From: an uncultured Neomegalonema sp. | Lineage (GTDB): Bacteria; Pseudomonadota; Alphaproteobacteria; Rhodobacterales; Rhodobacteraceae | Assembly (NCBI GenBank): GCA_937911325.1 | Contig: CALDSD010000102.1 | Span: 1-64,000 of the forward strand | Length of the DNA: 64,000 nt | Direction of reading: 5' to 3' | In this document: positions 1-7,872 of the stretch, piece after piece | Layout: every line of letters starts with the position of its first letter | How positions within the stretch are numbered: the stretch's first letter is position 1 | Position numbers and translations under genes: made by a program | The notes under the pieces: generated by a model | Seen by the model: the letters and a program-made list of their open reading frames with translations, nothing else | The model's database searches: none | What the model was told of the DNA's origin: nothing

Positions 1-66
1 CCCTGGTGAGAACTTAGAGATGTTCGGCCGCAACGCCCCCATTACGGAGCCAGAAAGGACGCTTCA

Positions 67-981
67 TTGATACTCGCGGCCATTCCCTTTCCGGATATCG
101 ACCCGGCGCTGTTCACAATTCCAGCGTTTTCGCTTCTGGGATTCGAGATCGGGCCACTGAGCCTGCGCTGGTACGCGCTCGCCTACATCGCGGGGCTCGT
201 GCTCGGCTGGCGCTTGATCCGCGATCTGATGAAGCGTCCGAAGCTGTTTCCTGGCGGGGCGTCGCCCATGGCGCCGGAGAAGACGGACGATCTGCTGTTC
301 TGGATGACCTTGGGCGTTGTGCTGGGCGGACGGCTGGGCTTCACGCTCTTCTACCGGCCGGAACTGCTCTGGCAGGACCCCACGCAGATTCTGCGGATCT
401 GGGAGGGCGGCATGGCCTTTCATGGCGGCATGATCGGCGTGATCCTGGCCGTGATCTGGTTTTCCCGCGTCGAAAAAGTACCGCTCCTGTCGCTCGGAGA
501 CGCTGTGGCGGTGGCGACGCCGATCGGGCTGCTCTTCGGACGGTTGGCCAACTTCATCAATGGCGAACTCTGGGGCCGGATGACCGACGTCTCCTGGGGC
601 ATGGTCTTCCCGCAAGTGATGCTCTACGCGGAGCAGTATCCCTGGGTTCTCAAGGACGGCGAGAACGTGCCCCGCCACCCGAGTCAGCTCTATGAGGCGG
701 CGCTGGAAGGCGCATTGCTGCTGGGGGTGCTGACCTGGCTCGCCTATCGGACGGAGGCGTTGAAACGCCCAGGGTTCCTGACGGGCGTGTTCCTCGCCGG
801 CTATGGCCTCACGCGCGGCTTTTGCGAGTTCTTCCGCCAGTACAATGTCGAGATCGGGTTCGACTTCTTCATCTTCGGGGTCGGCATCACGCGCGGTCAG
901 GTGCTGTGCATTCCGATGATCGTCGCCGGCGCCGTCTTCATCTACTACGCCCACAAACGGGCGCGCCTGGCGACAGCGTGA
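67..981 (+). CDS. lgt: Prolipoprotein diacylglyceryl transferase
   Basis: Inner-membrane enzyme that transfers diacylglycerol from phosphatidylglycerol to the lipobox cysteine of prolipoproteins. The 304-residue product is normal length and strongly hydrophobic. Family motifs are present: GGRLGF (about 87-92), FHGG (118-121), the Lgt signature GRLANFINGELWGR (158-171) and HPSQLYE (204-210). The start is TTG at 67, preceded by AAAGGA at 54-59 with 7-base spacing, so the non-ATG start is well supported. The stop codon overlaps the GTG of the next gene, making this the first visible gene of a four-gene run with pgeF. Substrates in this window include the lipoprotein at 4051 and LptM at 63395. 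Confidence 0.96.
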   Translation: MILAAIPFPDIDPALFTIPAFSLLGFEIGPLSLRWYALAYIAGLVLGWRLIRDLMKRPKLFPGGASPMAPEKTDDLLFWMTLGVVLGGRLGFTLFYRPELLWQDPTQILRIWEGGMAFHGGMIGVILAVIWFSRVEKVPLLSLGDAVAVATPIGLLFGRLANFINGELWGRMTDVSWGMVFPQVMLYAEQYPWVLKDGENVPRHPSQLYEAALEGALLLGVLTWLAYRTEALKRPGFLTGVFLAGYGLTRGFCEFFRQYNVEIGFDFFIFGVGITRGQVLCIPMIVAGAVFIYYAHKRARLATA

Positions 982-2063
982 CGTCTCAGACTCCGCTTGA
1001 AGCCGTCATCCGGGCAGAGATCGCCGAGAGAGGGCCGATGGGTCTCGATCGGTATATGGCGCTATGCCTGGCGCATCCGCAGCACGGCTACTATCGCAAG
1101 CAGGATCCCTTGGGGATGTCGGGCGACTTCGTCACCGCGCCCGAAATCAGCCAGATCTTCGGGGAGTTGATCGGGCTCTGGGTGGCGCAATGCTGGATCG
1201 ACCAGGGCCGCCCGGCCCCTTTCGCATTGGTGGAGACGGGGCCAGGCCGCGGCACGTTGATGGCGGACGCCCTTCGGGCGACGCGCGCTGTTCCAGGATT
1301 TCACGACGGCATGCAGCTCAACCTGGTCGAGACCTCGCCCGTGCTGCGTGGACGTCAAAAGGAGACGCTGCGCGACTACGATGTCACCTGGCGCGACCGC
1401 TTCGATGAAACGCCGGACCTGCCGCTTCTGCTCGTCGCCAACGAGTTCTTCGATGCGCTGCCGATCCGTCAGTTCGAGCGGGCGGGAGACGGATGGCGTG
1501 AGCGCCTCGTGGCGATCGTCGACGAAAAGCTCGACCTTCAAAGCGGTCCATTGCGTCCCGAGCCTCACCTCTCGATACGAGGAGACGACCTGCCCGAGGG
1601 CGGATTGATCGAAACCAGCGAGATCAGCGAAACGATCGCCGCCGAGATCGGCGAGCAGCTGCGCGCGCGGGGCGGTGCAGCGTTGATCATCGACTACGGC
1701 TACGACGCTACGATGCGAAGCCGGGCCGGCGGCGTCGACACCATCCAGGCGATGCGCGACCATAACTTCGTCAACCCGTTCGACGACCCTGGAGAGGCGG
1801 ATCTGACCGCGCATGTGGACTTTGACGCGCTGGCTTCGGCTGCAAACGTCCGAAAGCATGGGATCGTCGATCAAGGCGCGTTCTTGTTGGGCTTGGGCGC
1901 GGCGCAACGCGCTGAGGCTTTGGCGAAAACACATCCTGACCAGGCGCACGACGTCAAAGGCGCCCTGCATCGCTTGACCGACGCATCCGAGATGGGAACG
2001 CTTTTCAAAGCGATGGCGCTGACGGCGGATCCCGCACCGCCGCCCGCTGCTTTCCCAGCCTGA
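978..2063 (+). CDS. Class I SAM-dependent methyltransferase, NDUFAF7/MidA family (COG1565)
   Basis: Predicted S-adenosylmethionine-dependent protein arginine methyltransferase of the family that includes mitochondrial NDUFAF7, which acts in complex I assembly; the bacterial target is not established. The start is GTG at 978, sharing bases with the lgt stop, and gives 361 residues. Family landmarks are the N-terminal FVTAPEISQIFGE block (about 51-63), the SAM-binding loop LVETGPGRGTLMADAL (84-99), and IDYGYD later. A longer frame opening at 822 lies inside lgt and is rejected because translational coupling explains the 978 start. In alphaproteobacteria this gene commonly sits between lgt and pgeF, as here. 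Confidence 0.9.
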   Translation: MTSQTPLEAVIRAEIAERGPMGLDRYMALCLAHPQHGYYRKQDPLGMSGDFVTAPEISQIFGELIGLWVAQCWIDQGRPAPFALVETGPGRGTLMADALRATRAVPGFHDGMQLNLVETSPVLRGRQKETLRDYDVTWRDRFDETPDLPLLLVANEFFDALPIRQFERAGDGWRERLVAIVDEKLDLQSGPLRPEPHLSIRGDDLPEGGLIETSEISETIAAEIGEQLRARGGAALIIDYGYDATMRSRAGGVDTIQAMRDHNFVNPFDDPGEADLTAHVDFDALASAANVRKHGIVDQGAFLLGLGAAQRAEALAKTHPDQAHDVKGALHRLTDASEMGTLFKAMALTADPAPPPAAFPA

Positions 2064-2074
2064 GGACCAACGCT

Positions 2075-2848
2075 ATGGCCGAATTTATCACCTCTGACGC
2101 GCTCTCGACCCGTCACGGGTTTTTCACCCGCAAGGGAGGCGTTTCCAACGGGATCTACGGCTCGCTGCAATGCGGTTGGGGCGCAAAAGAGGACAGCCGC
2201 GAGAATGTCGAGGCGAACCGCGGGCGCGCGGCCCAAGCGCTGGGCGTCGCGCCAGATCGACTGATTTCTCATTATCAGGTCCATAGCGCAGACGCCGTTA
2301 CGGTCATCGCGCCCTGGGACCCTGCCGACGCGCCAGAGGCCGATGGAATGGCGACGGACCGGCCAGGGATCGCATTAGGCGTCTTGGCTGCGGATTGCGC
2401 GCCTGTTCTCTTGGAGGACGTCCCAGCAGGCGTTATCGGCGCCTGCCATGCGGGTTGGAAAGGGGCGCTGGGCGGCGTGATCGAAGCGACGATCGCGGCG
2501 ATGAATGATCTTGGCGCGCAGACGCCCCGGATCACGGCCGTCGTCGGACCCTGCATATCCCAGGCAAGCTACGAGGTCGGCCCGGAATACGTCGACCGTT
2601 TTCTCGACGACGACCCCGAAAGCAGCCGGTTCTTCAGCGGGTCCGCCAACGAAGGGCGCGCCTTGTTCAACCTGGCGGGCTATGCGCTCTCGCGTCTGCG
2701 CGCCGCCGGCGTCGGAACCGCCGACGCGCTTTGGCGCTGCACCTACGCCGAACCTGACCTTTTCTTTTCGAACCGTCGCGCCTTTCACCGCGGCGAGAAT
2801 GATTACGGCCGTTTGCTTTCGGCCATCGTGCTGGAGGACACCCCATGA
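2075..2848 (+). CDS. pgeF: Peptidoglycan editing factor / YfiH-type multicopper-fold (laccase-domain) protein
   Basis: Cytoplasmic YfiH-family protein. Members have purine nucleoside phosphorylase/adenosine deaminase activity and, in E. coli, keep wrong amino acids out of peptidoglycan precursors. The 257-residue length is typical. The metal-site residues are visible: His70 in QVHS, Cys108 in AADCAP, and His125 in GACHAGWKG, matching the His-Cys-His triad of the family. The C-terminal CTYAEPDLFFSNRR block is also typical. It lies 11 bases after the methyltransferase stop, and its own TGA overlaps the ATG of the next gene (ATGA), so it is part of the lgt operon. Confidence 0.93.
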   Translation: MAEFITSDALSTRHGFFTRKGGVSNGIYGSLQCGWGAKEDSRENVEANRGRAAQALGVAPDRLISHYQVHSADAVTVIAPWDPADAPEADGMATDRPGIALGVLAADCAPVLLEDVPAGVIGACHAGWKGALGGVIEATIAAMNDLGAQTPRITAVVGPCISQASYEVGPEYVDRFLDDDPESSRFFSGSANEGRALFNLAGYALSRLRAAGVGTADALWRCTYAEPDLFFSNRRAFHRGENDYGRLLSAIVLEDTP

Positions 2849-4023
2849 CCGAGACCCGCCATATCCATTTCAGCCGCGAAGAATTCGCAGAACGTCTGGC
2901 GAAGACCCGCGTCGAGATGGCGACGCGCGACCTGGATGCGCTGCTCGTGTTCTCGCAGGAAGGCATGTACTGGCTCACCGGCTACGACACGTTTGGGTTC
3001 TGCTTCTTTCAGTGTCTGATCGTCCGCCCCGAAGGCGAAATGACGTTGGTGACCCGCTCCGCCGATCTGCGGCAGGCGCGTTTCACGTCGATCCTGGACG
3101 ACATCCGGATCTGGAAAGACGCCGCCGACGCAGACCCGTCGATCGATCTGAAGGCCGCGCTGGACGATTTCGGTCTGTCGGGCGGCAAACTGGGCGTCGA
3201 GTTCGACACGCAAGGCCTGACAGCCCGGAACTGGAGGCTCGTTGAAGCGCGTTTGGGACAAACAGCCGAGCTTGTCGACGCGTCGTACCTCGTCGCCGAC
3301 CTCCGGTTGATCAAGTCGCCGCAGGAGATTGAGTACGCCCGCAAAGCCGGAGAACTGGGTGACGCGAGCTTTCTCGCGGCGCGGCCGCTTATCAAGGCGG
3401 GCGGAGACGAAGGCGAGATCCTCGCGGCGATGCAGGGAGAGATCTTCCGCCGAGGCGGCGACTATCCCGGCAACGAGTTCATTATCGGATCAGGCCCTGT
3501 CGGGCCGGATTCAGGCGCGCTGCTGTGCCGCTTCTACGCGGGTCGCCGGACCCTTTCTTCCAGCGATCAAATCACCCTCGAATGGGCGGGAGCCTATCGA
3601 CACTACCACGCCGCACTGATGCGGACCGTCGTAATCGGCGAACCGCGGCCCGAGCACGTCAAGATGCACGAGGCGGCCCAGGCGGCGCTTCTGGCGTGCG
3701 AAGCCGCGCTCAAGCCGGGTCGACCGATGGCGGATGTCTTCGACGCGCACGCAAGGACGCTCGACGATGCCGGATTGGGCCACGCGCGGCTCAAAGCCTG
3801 TGGATATTCACTTGGGGCGAAATACACGCCGTGCTGGATGGACCATGTGATGTTCTATGAAGGGGCAAAAACGATCATGAAAAAGAACATGGTTTTCTTT
3901 TTGCACATGATTTTAATGGATAGTGATTCGGGGGCGGCGATGACTCTGGGGCGCACATCCTTGGTGACCGAGGCGGGCGCAGAGCCGTTGTCGCAATTGC
4001 CGTTGGATCTTGAGCGGTCGTAA
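2845..4023 (+). CDS. M24 (creatinase/aminopeptidase P fold) family protein lacking canonical metal ligands
   Basis: A 392-residue protein with an N-terminal creatinase-type domain (about 10-150) and a C-terminal pita-bread domain (about 160-380). True M24 metallopeptidases carry five metal ligands, D, D, H, E, E. Aligning by motif, the sites here read Glu246 (in LEWAG), Ala257 (before LMRT), Tyr321 (GYSLG, normally GHGIG), His354 (VFFLHM, normally VFTIEP) and Gly369 (GRTSLVT). A metal-dependent prolidase activity is therefore unlikely. A metal-free hydrolase of the creatinase or ectoine-hydrolase (DoeA) type is a better guess. ATG at 2845 overlaps the pgeF stop. Substrate is unknown. Confidence 0.82.
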   Translation: MTETRHIHFSREEFAERLAKTRVEMATRDLDALLVFSQEGMYWLTGYDTFGFCFFQCLIVRPEGEMTLVTRSADLRQARFTSILDDIRIWKDAADADPSIDLKAALDDFGLSGGKLGVEFDTQGLTARNWRLVEARLGQTAELVDASYLVADLRLIKSPQEIEYARKAGELGDASFLAARPLIKAGGDEGEILAAMQGEIFRRGGDYPGNEFIIGSGPVGPDSGALLCRFYAGRRTLSSSDQITLEWAGAYRHYHAALMRTVVIGEPRPEHVKMHEAAQAALLACEAALKPGRPMADVFDAHARTLDDAGLGHARLKACGYSLGAKYTPCWMDHVMFYEGAKTIMKKNMVFFLHMILMDSDSGAAMTLGRTSLVTEAGAEPLSQLPLDLERS

Positions 4024-4050
4024 CAGACCGCCTGTGGAGCGGGGTTGCAG

Positions 4051-4785
4051 ATGGGACTTCTTGGCGCCGCGAAAAGGCGAAAAAACGCAAAAGCTCTGGC
4101 TCCGGTTTGGCGGGTTCTGGCCGCGATCGGACTGATGTCCGCCGTCTCCGCTTGCGCCACGGGATACACCGAGAACTACACGCCCACGCCCGTTCCCGGG
4201 CTGAATGACGCCCTGCCAGCAACCGCCGAGAGCCCGAAACCACCTGAAGTTCTGTCGGAAGACGGCTTGGAGGACGCAACCTCGGAAATCGTGGCCGAGG
4301 CCGCGGACGCCACCGACGTGGCGAGCGTGCCGGTCGCGGCCTATCGCCCTCGCCCCCGGCCCGCCAATTTGAAAGCGGCCCAGCCAAGGAAAGCGGCGGC
4401 GCCGACGCCCCTGGTGATACAGTCGGTCGTCGGAGCGCCCGGGGACGGCGACCAGGCTTTGGCGGCGGCGATGCGGGAACATATGCTCCGCGTCGGGGCG
4501 CCATTGGCCGACAAGCGCGACGGCGACGCTTACATTCTGGACGGCTTGGTCGTGAACCTTCGCCGAGAAGATCTCGACGAAGTCACAATCATCTGGCGTC
4601 TCTGGGCGGGAGACTCGTATCTCGGAGAAGTCGTGCAAAGCGCCAAGGTTCCGAAAGGCGCGCTCGAGGGCCCGTGGGGCGAGCAAGCTGTGATGGCGGC
4701 CGGAAGCGCCAGAAACGGGTTGCTGGCGATGATTGCCGCGCATTCAAAGGCGAAGCGTCGCGCTTCGCAATCAAAGCAGAGCTAA
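4051..4785 (+). CDS. Predicted outer-membrane or periplasmic lipoprotein
   Basis: A 244-residue lipoprotein of unknown function. The N-terminus has basic residues (KRRKNAK), a hydrophobic core and a lipobox VSAC with the acylated cysteine at about residue 35. The following 70 residues are Pro/Ala/Glu-rich and probably unstructured. A compact domain of about 110 residues follows (from VVGAPGDGDQAL to the end) with a pattern I associate with uncharacterised alphaproteobacterial lipoproteins. ATG at 4051 is preferred over TTG at 4045 because GGAG at 4036-4039 is better placed. It follows the M24 gene by 27 bases and may be co-transcribed. Lgt, encoded upstream, would process it. Confidence 0.75.
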   Translation: MGLLGAAKRRKNAKALAPVWRVLAAIGLMSAVSACATGYTENYTPTPVPGLNDALPATAESPKPPEVLSEDGLEDATSEIVAEAADATDVASVPVAAYRPRPRPANLKAAQPRKAAAPTPLVIQSVVGAPGDGDQALAAAMREHMLRVGAPLADKRDGDAYILDGLVVNLRREDLDEVTIIWRLWAGDSYLGEVVQSAKVPKGALEGPWGEQAVMAAGSARNGLLAMIAAHSKAKRRASQSKQS

Positions 4786-4807
4786 CGGGTTTTCGTCCGC
4801 CCGCTTT

Positions 4808-5308
4808 TCAACGAATGCTCGGCCAACGCTCTTCAAGGACGTCGAACGGGACGCCAGGCAGAGACTTGGCGCCGCGGATCACCAGAGACGTCTTTACGCT
4901 CGAAACATTCGGAGCCGCCGTCAACTCGTCGGTGAGGAAGTCCTGAAAACTCGACAGGTCCGGCGCAACGCATTTCAGCAGAAAGTCGATCTCGCCATTG
5001 AGCATATGGCATTCGCGAACCAGCGGCCATTCGGCGCAGCGCGTCTCGAAATCCGCGAGGTCCTTACCTGATTGCTTGTCGAGGCCGACCATGGCGAAGA
5101 CCATGACTTCAAACCCCAGTGCTCGCGCATTGATGTCCGCGTGATAGCCGGTGATAAAGCCGTTCTCCTCCAACGCCCGCACGCGCCGCAGGCAGGGCGG
5201 CGCCGAAATCCCGACGCGCTTCGAAAGATCGACATTCGTCATTCGCCCATCTTCTTGTAATTCGGCGAGGATCTTCCGGTCGATCGGATCGAGTTTGACA
5301 CCGGCCAT
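4808..5308 (-). CDS. Lrp/AsnC family transcriptional regulator
   Basis: DNA-binding regulator of the feast/famine family, 166 residues. An N-terminal winged helix-turn-helix (LDPIDRKILAELQEDGRMTN onward, residues 6-60) ends in the family phrase VRALEENGFITGY. A C-terminal RAM/AsnC ligand-binding domain follows (about 70-155). The ATG at 5308 starts MAGVKLDP, the usual family beginning; a longer upstream extension is rejected. The gene converges on the lipoprotein gene (22-base gap) and diverges from the ELM1-like gene at 5387. It may regulate itself and that neighbour, although no operator is obvious. The effector amino acid cannot be told from sequence. Confidence 0.9.
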   Translation of the reverse strand: MAGVKLDPIDRKILAELQEDGRMTNVDLSKRVGISAPPCLRRVRALEENGFITGYHADINARALGFEVMVFAMVGLDKQSGKDLADFETRCAEWPLVRECHMLNGEIDFLLKCVAPDLSSFQDFLTDELTAAPNVSSVKTSLVIRGAKSLPGVPFDVLEERWPSIR

Positions 5309-5386
5309 TGGGGCTCCGAAAAGCTGAGGTTGAGGTCGCGACGCTACTTCAGGAAAGATTATTGCGCAACTGGGGGCGCTGGAGAC

Positions 5387-6406
5387 ATGACAATCGAATC
5401 TGTCAGCCTCGACGCCAAAAGAAACGCGCGCATCTGGGTCCTGACCGACGGCCGCCCGGGAAACGTCAATCCGGCGATGGGCCTGGCTGAAGAGGTCGCG
5501 GCCGTCCGCTCTGACGTTCAGATTGAGCAAAAGCTGCTCGAGCCGATCAGCCCGCTGATGCGACTGCCGCCGCGCTTCGCAGAGATCGCCTGCTCTCTAT
5601 TGGGGGCCGGCTCGCACCGCTGGCCAGCCAAAGGATTCAAGGACGGACCTGCGCGTCTGGCGCCGCCGTACCCGACTCTGGCGATAGGCTGCGGACGACT
5701 GAGCGCGCCGGTGACAGCGATGCTTCGGTTTCTCAGCGACGGGCAGACGCGCGCGGTACAGCTGTTGAACCCGCAGATGCCGCTGAACCGGTTCGACCTC
5801 ATCGTCGCGCCAAGACATGATCGGTTGTCCGGCGGCAACGTGTTGGAGACAACCGGCTGGCTGTCTCGCCGAAGGGCCGATGTCGTCGGATCCGACAATT
5901 CGGCGCTGGATCGCCTCCCCCGTCCCCTTCTCAGCGTCCTCATCGGCGGGGCGAGCAAAAGCGCCCGGTTCGAGAGCAGCGATGCGGAGGCTTTGCTGGC
6001 GCAGCTGAGAACGTTCCAGCAGAAAGGGTGGGGAATTGCCGCGACGCTGTCCAATCGCACGCCGGCCGATCTTGGCGCCCGTCTGCGGGACGGCCTGACC
6101 GAGCTTGGGGGGTGGGTTTGGGACGGAACCGGCGAAAACCCGTACCCCTCCCTTCTCTCGCAGGCTTCCGCGCTTGTCGTCACCGCCGACTCGGTGAACA
6201 TGGCCTCTGAAGCGTGCGCCACTGGCCAGCCGGTCTATATCGCGCCGGTTTCGCGACTGTCGCCGAAACTCACGAGGTTTCATGCGGCGCTGCGTCAAGG
6301 CGACCACGCGCGTCCCTTGGACGAGGCTTCCACAGCGGCTTGGCGCCCCGTCAAACTCGACGACATGCCGCGAGCGGCTGCGGCGGTCGCCCGGTTAATC
6401 GCCTGA
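5387..6406 (+). CDS. ELM1/GtrOC1 family putative nucleoside-diphosphate-sugar epimerase or glycosyltransferase-like protein (DUF1022)
   Basis: A 339-residue protein with the family opening IWVLTDGRPGNVNPAMGLAE and repeated C-terminal motifs (VVTADSVNMASEACATGQPVY) that resemble a GT-B nucleotide-sugar-binding half. The family is named after the plant mitochondrial fission factor ELM1. Bacterial members are uncharacterised and often annotated as nucleoside-diphosphate-sugar epimerases. ATG at 5387 is chosen because it begins just before the conserved block; a TTG at 5330 in the same frame is less likely. It is divergent from the Lrp gene, and its last 12 bases overlap the convergent DUF952 gene. 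Confidence 0.78.
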   Translation: MTIESVSLDAKRNARIWVLTDGRPGNVNPAMGLAEEVAAVRSDVQIEQKLLEPISPLMRLPPRFAEIACSLLGAGSHRWPAKGFKDGPARLAPPYPTLAIGCGRLSAPVTAMLRFLSDGQTRAVQLLNPQMPLNRFDLIVAPRHDRLSGGNVLETTGWLSRRRADVVGSDNSALDRLPRPLLSVLIGGASKSARFESSDAEALLAQLRTFQQKGWGIAATLSNRTPADLGARLRDGLTELGGWVWDGTGENPYPSLLSQASALVVTADSVNMASEACATGQPVYIAPVSRLSPKLTRFHAALRQGDHARPLDEASTAAWRPVKLDDMPRAAAAVARLIA

Positions 6407-6739
6407 GAGATCCGGAAAGACATGCGCGCCGTCTTCGCCGAGCGGAAGGGGTCGCGCCCAGAGCGCCTCCGACGGAGTGAGCGTTCTGTACAGATGCGGA
6501 AAAAGCGCGCCGCCGCGCGACGTCTCCCATTTCAGCGCCTCTCCAAGCGCCTCCGTATCGAACGCAATCAACAAAAGCTCGGTTTGCCCGGCGAAGTGCT
6601 TGGCGGCGGTTTCCCGAACCTGATCAGCAGTTGAGAAATGAATGAACCCGTCGTTCAGATCGACCGGCGCGCCCTCGAAAGAGCCGGAGATCTCGGCGTC
6701 TCGCCAGAGTGAAGACGGCGCGATTTTGAAAATGAGCAT
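6395..6739 (-). CDS. DUF952 domain-containing protein
   Basis: A small cytoplasmic protein of 114 residues matching the DUF952 pattern: IFKIAPSSLW near the N-terminus, then DGFIHFSTADQVRETAAKHF and FPHLYRTL. The family has a ferredoxin-like or ADP-ribosyl-transferase-like fold and no firmly assigned function. In some relatives it neighbours pyrD, which here lies 30 kb away. Its 3' end overlaps the convergent ELM1-like gene by 12 bases. It diverges from the gene at 6807 with 67 bases between them. Confidence 0.85.
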   Translation of the reverse strand: MLIFKIAPSSLWRDAEISGSFEGAPVDLNDGFIHFSTADQVRETAAKHFAGQTELLLIAFDTEALGEALKWETSRGGALFPHLYRTLTPSEALWARPLPLGEDGAHVFPDLSGD

Positions 6740-6806
6740 CAGACTCGCCTTTTTAAGCCTCTTGGGTCATATTGCAGCGCAGCATTAATGGCGCAACGAG
6801 GATTGC

Positions 6807-7802
6807 ATGAACGGTTGTCTGGTCGATCCTGTCACTGGAAGTCTTAGGCTCGCCGCGAAGCTGGCGGAACAGCCCTTTGGCGCAGCGACCGCAACATCCG
6901 TGACGCAGGATCAGACAGCAAGCGACGCTGCTTTCTGGTTTCTTCGCCAACGCAACGCGTTTTTGGACTGGATGTTCTATGACGTCGCGTCCCTGAGCGC
7001 GCTTGAGCGTGACAAGGTCGCGATGCTTGCGCAGAGCGCCGGCGCGATGCTCGTGGTCTCGCCAAGCGGCGGTCGCTCTCCCCAATTCTACCCCACGATT
7101 GAGGACCTCGCCGTCTCGATCCATCGAGACGTGCGGGTGGCTGCGCTCGCTGGCGTCGGCAGCACGGCGCTCGGCGCGGCGGCCCTGGCGCGAAATGTGG
7201 CGGATGCGGTCGGGGAACCCGTCGTCACCGTGATCTCCGATTACACCGTCGTCGACGCGATGAACGAGGTCATGGGCGGGTGGTTCATGTTCGAAGCCGC
7301 CCGGCGCCTCACCGATCCAGGCCGGATCAGCGAACACACGTTCGTCCAGTCCGGCCGCGACGTCGACACGCTGGCGTCTCTGCTGTCCGACGACCGGTTC
7401 GATCTGCGCTTGCTGGTGGGGCACAGCAAGGGGGGTACAACCCTCTCGAATGCGCTCTATCGGCAAGTCCGAGCCAAGCGTCGAGGCGAAGGGCCCGGGC
7501 CCGACAAATCGCGTTTGATCATCACCCTGGGAGGCGCGATCGTGATGCCGAAGGGGCACACGGTCATCGACGTCATTGGCGACTTCGACGCCTTGGGTTG
7601 GCTCAATTCCGATCCTCGCGCCACCATCGAACGCAGAGCGCCCTTGGCTGGCCACCATACGAATACCATGGCGCCCAACCATCTGAACGTGCGCTCTACG
7701 ATCGAGACGGTGTTGGGAGATTTGGCGGAGAACGACGCCTGGCTGCTTGCAAACAAGCCCAACCGCCGACGGCTGCCTGAGATCGCCGTCGTCGCCGACT
7801 AG
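6807..7802 (+). CDS. Uncharacterised protein with alpha/beta-hydrolase nucleophile-elbow motif
   Basis: A 331-residue protein that I do not recognise as a named family. LLVGHSKGG (about residues 202-210) has the G-x-S-x-G shape of an alpha/beta-hydrolase nucleophile elbow, making Ser207 a candidate nucleophile. A VTVISDY segment (about 141-147) and HHTNTMAPNHLNV (with two candidate histidines) could supply other active-site parts. No signal peptide or transmembrane helix is evident. ATG at 6807 is preceded by GAGG at 6798-6801. It is monocistronic and converges on the aminotransferase gene. A lipase or esterase role is an inference from one motif only. Confidence 0.7.
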   Translation: MNGCLVDPVTGSLRLAAKLAEQPFGAATATSVTQDQTASDAAFWFLRQRNAFLDWMFYDVASLSALERDKVAMLAQSAGAMLVVSPSGGRSPQFYPTIEDLAVSIHRDVRVAALAGVGSTALGAAALARNVADAVGEPVVTVISDYTVVDAMNEVMGGWFMFEAARRLTDPGRISEHTFVQSGRDVDTLASLLSDDRFDLRLLVGHSKGGTTLSNALYRQVRAKRRGEGPGPDKSRLIITLGGAIVMPKGHTVIDVIGDFDALGWLNSDPRATIERRAPLAGHHTNTMAPNHLNVRSTIETVLGDLAENDAWLLANKPNRRRLPEIAVVAD

Positions 7803-7872
7803 GCCCAAGCGACGACGGGATCGGGACTGCGATCGCGGATCTCCGGCTCCGGCGTTGGAATTGGGTCGCCCG

